A stretch of DNA of 64,000 nt, taken from RYN-230 sp036497945 (GTDB lineage Bacteria > Actinomycetota > Actinomycetes > Streptosporangiales > Streptosporangiaceae). A program made the position numbers and the translations under genes. The notes under the pieces were generated by a model. It saw nothing but the letters and a program-made list of their open reading frames with translations, had not been told where the DNA came from and searched no databases. Positions 60,403 through 64,000 of the stretch are shown here, one piece after another; positions within the stretch are counted from its first letter, which is position 1; each line of letters starts with the position of its first letter. The DNA is taken from NCBI GenBank assembly GCA_036497945.1, contig DASXIN010000135.1, forward strand, positions 35,644-99,643, written 5' to 3'.

Positions 60403-61544
60403 GGCACGGGGATGCTCGGTGCGTTCATCACTGCGGACCTTACGACAGATCCCACATGGTCTTGCTGCTCCTGGGTCATCTCGTGGAAGAGCGGCAGGAT
60501 GAGCGAGCGCTTGGTCAGGCGCTCGGTCACGGGCAGGGATGTCTTGGTGCCCGCGTAGGCCGGCTCGAGGTGGGCGGCCATGATGCCGCGCCGGGCCGAT
60601 ATGCCGGCCTCGGCGAGCAGGCTCATGAGATCGTCCCGGCTGGCCGCGGAATCTTCCGGGAGCAGTATCCAGAACGACTGGTAGTTGGTTTCCCCGTACG
60701 GTGGATCGTCGGCCGTCAGCAAGTTCGGGATGGTGGACAGCAACTCCCGGTAGCGTCGGGCGAGAACCCGCCGACGGGCGACCATCTCGCCGAGCTTGTG
60801 CAGCTGCACCAAGCCGATGGCGGCTTGGATGTCGGTCATCCGGAAGTTGAAGCCGACTTCCGTGTACTGCTCGATGATCAGTTGCCGGCTGCGGTGCCGG
60901 TCGGCCGCGCTCACATCCATCCCATGCTCACGAAGCCGGCGTATCCGGGCCGCGGTTGACCCGTCGGGCGTGGTAAGCATGCCACCTTCGCCAGTAGTGA
61001 TGAGCTTCCGCGGGTGGAATGAAAATGTGGCCATGTGAGCGGTCGCGCCCACCGGGCGGTCCCGGTAAGTGGATCCAGCGGCGCAGGCCGCGTCCTCGAT
61101 AACAGCTATCTGGAGCGGATCGCACAGCGCGCGGATCGCATCCAGGTCGGCGGGCACTCCCGCCTGGTCGACCAGAATGACCGCGCGGGTCCGGCTGCTC
61201 AGGTGCGGCTCTACGGATTCCGGGGTGAGGTTCTGGGTCACCAGATCCACATCAGCGAAAACGGGCTCCGCGCCGACATAGCGGACGGCATTGGCGGTGG
61301 CAATGAATGACAGTGACGGGACGATGACCTGATCGCCTGGCCCCACCCCGGCAGCGATCATCGCCAGGTGAAGCGCAGCGGTACAGGAGGACAGGGCGAC
61401 CGCGTGCTGAGTGCCGGTGGCCGCGGCGAATGCTTCCTCGAATTCCTGGACCCGCGGTCCCTGGGCGACCCAGCCAGATGTCACGGCAGCGGCGGCCGCC
61501 TCTGCCTCTTCCGCGCCAAGCCACGGCCTCATCACCGGGATCAT
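60399..61544 (-). CDS. DegT/DnrJ/EryC1 PLP-dependent sugar aminotransferase (PglE/ArnB-like)
   Basis: The start is ATG at 61544 (MIPVMRPWLGAEEAEAAAAA), overlapping the epimerase stop (ATGA), giving 381 residues. The PLP lysine is in TFSFHPRKLITTGEGGM near residue 188, and VIEDAACAAGS precedes it. SCTAALHLAMIAAGVGPGDQ near residue 58 is the N-terminal substrate loop. It belongs to a different branch from the aminotransferase at 58568, so two amination steps or two products are likely. Confidence 0.9.
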   Translation of the reverse strand: MIPVMRPWLGAEEAEAAAAAVTSGWVAQGPRVQEFEEAFAAATGTQHAVALSSCTAALHLAMIAAGVGPGDQVIVPSLSFIATANAVRYVGAEPVFADVDLVTQNLTPESVEPHLSSRTRAVILVDQAGVPADLDAIRALCDPLQIAVIEDAACAAGSTYRDRPVGATAHMATFSFHPRKLITTGEGGMLTTPDGSTAARIRRLREHGMDVSAADRHRSRQLIIEQYTEVGFNFRMTDIQAAIGLVQLHKLGEMVARRRVLARRYRELLSTIPNLLTADDPPYGETNYQSFWILLPEDSAASRDDLMSLLAEAGISARRGIMAAHLEPAYAGTKTSLPVTERLTKRSLILPLFHEMTQEQQDHVGSVVRSAVMNAPSIPVP

Positions 61545-62521
61545 CCGGCACCGGCCTCGGTCCTGAGGACTCGCTCGGCACGCCACCAGGCGACCAGCCG
61601 CCGCAGGCCCTCGTCCAGGTCAATTTCTGGTTTCCAGCCCAGCCGGTGGCGGGCGCGCGATATGTCCGCCAGGCGGCGGCTCACCGCATTGACACCGCGG
61701 GGTGGCTCGAATTCGAGCGGCTGGACCGAGCCCATAGCCCGCTGGAGCGCCTCGGCGAGTTCGAGCAGGCTGGTCTCGGTGCCGCTGCCGATGTTGAAAA
61801 CCTCATCGGTCGCGTCAGCCGTGGCGGCCAGCAGATTTGCGCGCGCGATGTCCTCGGTGAAGATAAAGTCCATGGTCTGCTGGCCGTCACCGAGGATAAG
61901 CGGCGGCTGCCCAGCCTGGATCCGCTCCATCCACCGGATCAGGACTTCGGTGTAGAAACCATGAATATCCATCCGCGGCCCGTACACGTTGAAGTAGCGC
62001 AGCACCACGTAATCTAGATCCTGCATCGCGTGAAAGCTCCGCAGCAGGCCCTCGTTAAACGTCTTCGCCGCACCGTACAGGGTGTCGTTGGCATACGGAT
62101 GCTGGCGCTCGGGCGTTGGGAATTCTTCCGCTAGCCCGTAGACCGACGCTGACGACGCTGCGACGACCTTCCGCACGCCCGCCTCGCTTGCGGCCTCTAC
62201 CACCTCGTAGGTTCCGTCCACCAGCACCTCGAGCGCGAGCCGTGGATCAGAGGCACACTGGGTGATCCGAATGGCTGCCTGATGAAACACGACGTCGATG
62301 CCGGGCATCAGCGACTGGACCAGCCCTCGGTCCCGGATATCGCCGTCGACAACCCTGACCTTCCCGGTCCGCAGCGCCGCAGCCAGGTTCTCCGGCCTGC
62401 CGCGGACAAAGTTGTCGAGGACTACGATCTCATCGGCGCCTGCCGCCGCTAGCTGATCCACGATCGTGGAGCCGATCGTGCCGGCGCCGCCCGTAACGAG
62501 AAAATGCCCTCCGGCGATCAT
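61541..62521 (-). CDS. NAD-dependent epimerase/dehydratase (extended SDR)
   Basis: The 326-residue extended SDR has the NAD motif TGGAGTIGS near residue 11, DGDIRD near residue 60, the SSASVYG catalytic serine region near residue 125, and YGAAK (Tyr-x3-Lys) near residue 149. The ending RLGWKPEIDLDEGLRRLVAW is typical of UDP-sugar 4-epimerases. It could interconvert UDP-GlcNAc/GalNAc or the acidic derivatives. It overlaps neighbours by four bases on both sides. Confidence 0.9.
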   Translation of the reverse strand: MIAGGHFLVTGGAGTIGSTIVDQLAAAGADEIVVLDNFVRGRPENLAAALRTGKVRVVDGDIRDRGLVQSLMPGIDVVFHQAAIRITQCASDPRLALEVLVDGTYEVVEAASEAGVRKVVAASSASVYGLAEEFPTPERQHPYANDTLYGAAKTFNEGLLRSFHAMQDLDYVVLRYFNVYGPRMDIHGFYTEVLIRWMERIQAGQPPLILGDGQQTMDFIFTEDIARANLLAATADATDEVFNIGSGTETSLLELAEALQRAMGSVQPLEFEPPRGVNAVSRRLADISRARHRLGWKPEIDLDEGLRRLVAWWRAERVLRTEAGAG

Positions 62522-63561
62522 TCAGCAACTCCATTCAGAGATATGCGCGCCCCGCCGCTGTCCGCGCTCCGCGACGCCGCCTGCAGCAGCTTGAGTACCC
62601 GCAAGCCGGCCTGGGCATCAGTTAGGGGTAGCCGACCCTCGCCGATGGCCGAGCCGAACTCGGCCATGACCGACAAGAGTGCCTCACGCTCTGGCAGGGC
62701 GGGGATGTGGGTGTCCCCGGTCCGGTAGGAGATAAGGGCCTGACGTCGTTCGTCCTGCGGGACGGCCGCAGCCGACAGGGTGTCCACCCCGCGGTCATGT
62801 ACCGCCAGTCGCCCCGCCGGGTTGGTGTCGTTCCAGACGATGGTACGGCGGGACCCGCCGAATACCGTGGTCCGGATCTTGGTCGGGCTCAGCCAGTTCA
62901 CGTGGACATGGGCGAGGGCTCCGTTGGACAGCCATAGCGACAAGTACGCCAGACAGGCGCGTCCGGCGCCGATAGGATCGCCGACGTGAGCCGCCACCCC
63001 GACGGGGGTGACATGCTCCGGAAGCACGAAGTCGAGGATCGACAGGTCATGCGGTGCGAGGTCCCAGAGCACGTCGACGTCCGACTGCACCAGGCCAAGA
63101 TTTATCCGGACCGAGTCGATGAATTGGACGTCGCCTATTTCCCCGCCGCGGATGAGTTCACGGATGCGCTGAACGGCTGGTGTGTAGCAGTACGTGTGAT
63201 CGCACATGAGCACCAGGCCCGAGCGGTGGGCGAGCGAGGCCAGTTTCTCGCCCTCGGCCACCGACGGGGTCAGCGGCTTCTCGACCAGCACGTGCTTGCC
63301 AGCTTCGAGAGCACTGCGCACAAGATCGAAGTGGCTGGCGGCCGGTGTCGCGATGGCCACCGCACCGACCGCAGGATCACTGAGGATGGCGTCGTATGAG
63401 TCGGTAGGCCGGACAGTCGTGTACGGGCCTAGGACGGCCTTGGCGCGCTCGACTTGAAGATCGCAAAGCCACTCGAGCCGGAAAGCGGGCGTGGCCATTG
63501 CGGTACGGACGAGGTTAGGCCCCCAGTAGCCCGCGCCAATTATCGCCAGGCCGATCGGCAT
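62518..63561 (-). CDS. Gfo/Idh/MocA sugar-nucleotide dehydrogenase (WlbA/WbpB-like)
   Basis: The 347-residue product has the NAD motif IGLAIIGAGYWGPNLVR (residues 3-19), HVLVEKPLTPSVAEGEKLAS near residue 90 with the conserved EKP lysine, and DLAPHDLSILDFVLP near residue 168 with the catalytic-region histidine. In loci that also contain a DegT aminotransferase and acetyltransferase, such enzymes oxidise C3 of UDP-GlcNAcA. That assignment is by context. AGGAGGA lies eight bases before the ATG. Confidence 0.88.
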   Translation of the reverse strand: MPIGLAIIGAGYWGPNLVRTAMATPAFRLEWLCDLQVERAKAVLGPYTTVRPTDSYDAILSDPAVGAVAIATPAASHFDLVRSALEAGKHVLVEKPLTPSVAEGEKLASLAHRSGLVLMCDHTYCYTPAVQRIRELIRGGEIGDVQFIDSVRINLGLVQSDVDVLWDLAPHDLSILDFVLPEHVTPVGVAAHVGDPIGAGRACLAYLSLWLSNGALAHVHVNWLSPTKIRTTVFGGSRRTIVWNDTNPAGRLAVHDRGVDTLSAAAVPQDERRQALISYRTGDTHIPALPEREALLSVMAEFGSAIGEGRLPLTDAQAGLRVLKLLQAASRSADSGGARISLNGVAE

Positions 63562-63608
63562 GAGAAATTCCTCCTGTTGTGAGTCGTGGGGTATCCCGGG
63601 CGGGGCGG

Positions 63609-64000
63609 CTACGGTCCGGTGAACACCACATCCACCCAGTAGTTGGTGGCGTTGTAGCTGCTGGCGGGGAACGCAGAAGATCCACTGTAGCTATACACCC
63701 CGTTTCCATTGCTAACCGACGACTGCGGCGCATGAAGTGGCGGGCTGTCGACGCCTGCATTGGCAAACGCCGCCGAGGTGTAAGCGTATCCGCCGTTTGG
63801 CGCAAAATAGGACACAACGTAGCCGTTGCCGGCCGTTACCGGAATCGGCGATGAGAAATCCGCCTCCTGCCACCCCGATGCTGATTCGTTGGTGAAGTTA
63901 ACCCGGCCGAGCAAGGTTCCGGCAGAAGTCCAGAGGCTGCCGACATGCATCCCCGTGTTGCCCGTGCCTTTGTAGAAACGGATCCCAGTGACCCACCCGT
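63609..64000 (-). CDS. DUF4082-domain protein, C-terminal part (cut by window edge)
   Basis: The minus-strand frame enters at the window edge reading GWVTGIRFYKGTGNTG, then MHVGSLWTSAGTLLGRVNFT, GWQEADFSSPIPVTAGNGYV and NYWVDVVFTG before a TAG. This is a DUF4082 beta-sandwich domain found in secreted, often carbohydrate-related, actinobacterial proteins. The N-terminus is outside the window, so signal peptide and other domains cannot be judged. It lies 47 bases before the dehydrogenase on the same strand. Confidence 0.85.
   Translation of the reverse strand, partial: GWVTGIRFYKGTGNTGMHVGSLWTSAGTLLGRVNFTNESASGWQEADFSSPIPVTAGNGYVVSYFAPNGGYAYTSAAFANAGVDSPPLHAPQSSVSNGNGVYSYSGSSAFPASSYNATNYWVDVVFTGP

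Noticed and set aside
1..64000. tRNA/rRNA genes, CRISPR arrays, insertion sequences, phage genes or plasmid origins
   Set aside because: None was recognised. The tandem repeats seen are protein-coding TPR units or simple repeats, and no transposase or integrase motif appears in any translated frame.

Overview
The window is very GC-rich DNA with strong G/C at third codon positions, GTG starts, 4-base ATGA/GTGA start-stop overlaps and a bacterial menaquinone/NDH-1 locus. It comes from the chromosome of a high-GC actinomycete. The gene order (menG, geranylgeranyl-reductase-like gene, nuoA onward) and a Rex-type operator resemble Streptomyces and its relatives. I cannot name the genus. No rRNA, tRNA, CRISPR array or transposase was found.

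Region 1 (1-12061, minus strand) is core respiration: nuoA-B-C-D-E-F-G-H and the first codons of nuoI, then a MenJ/geranylgeranyl-reductase-type flavoprotein and menG. A perfect TTGTGAA-N4-TTCACAA palindrome (Rex operator) lies just upstream of the flavoprotein-nuo block. A 50-bp G-rich repeat sits in the coding sequence of both nuoE and menG, in opposite orientations relative to the reading frame and without breaking either frame. A decayed S9 peptidase closes this region.

Region 2 (12535-56531, mostly plus strand, with a minus block at 22599-36285) is a large accessory exopolysaccharide locus. It holds three Wzz-like co-polymerases, two Wzy-like polymerases/ligases, two Wzx-like flippases, two near-identical-type initiating phosphoglycosyltransferases, several glycosyltransferases, and secreted or membrane-anchored carbohydrate-active proteins (GH26-like, heparinase II/III-like, beta-helix). 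It also holds a sulfation module: three sulfotransferases, CysD, CysN and two CysQ paralogues. The likely product is a sulfated, possibly amidated, surface polysaccharide. CysDN would make APS, a kinase encoded elsewhere would make PAPS, the sulfotransferases would use PAPS, and CysQ would clear PAP. 

The stretch 32596-36712 is a recombination scar. A [transferase + cysQ] unit is duplicated there, and a third transferase survives only as its last codons. Pieces of pth, rfbB, a TPR protein and a DUF218 protein are joined together. Immediately next to it is a flippase fused to a C-terminal array of 42-residue TPRs (36713-39142), which is the most unusual gene of the window. It is followed by a sigma factor and a nucleotide-sugar dehydrogenase reduced to 135 codons by a clean internal deletion.

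Region 3 (56558-64000, minus strand) continues the polysaccharide theme: GT25 and GT4 transferases, then a tightly overlapping nucleotide-amino-sugar set (Gfo/Idh dehydrogenase, epimerase, DegT aminotransferase, PglD/NeuD-type acetyltransferase, second DegT aminotransferase), and a partial DUF4082 protein at the edge. Function statements are homology inferences from sequence motifs read by eye; no database search was run.
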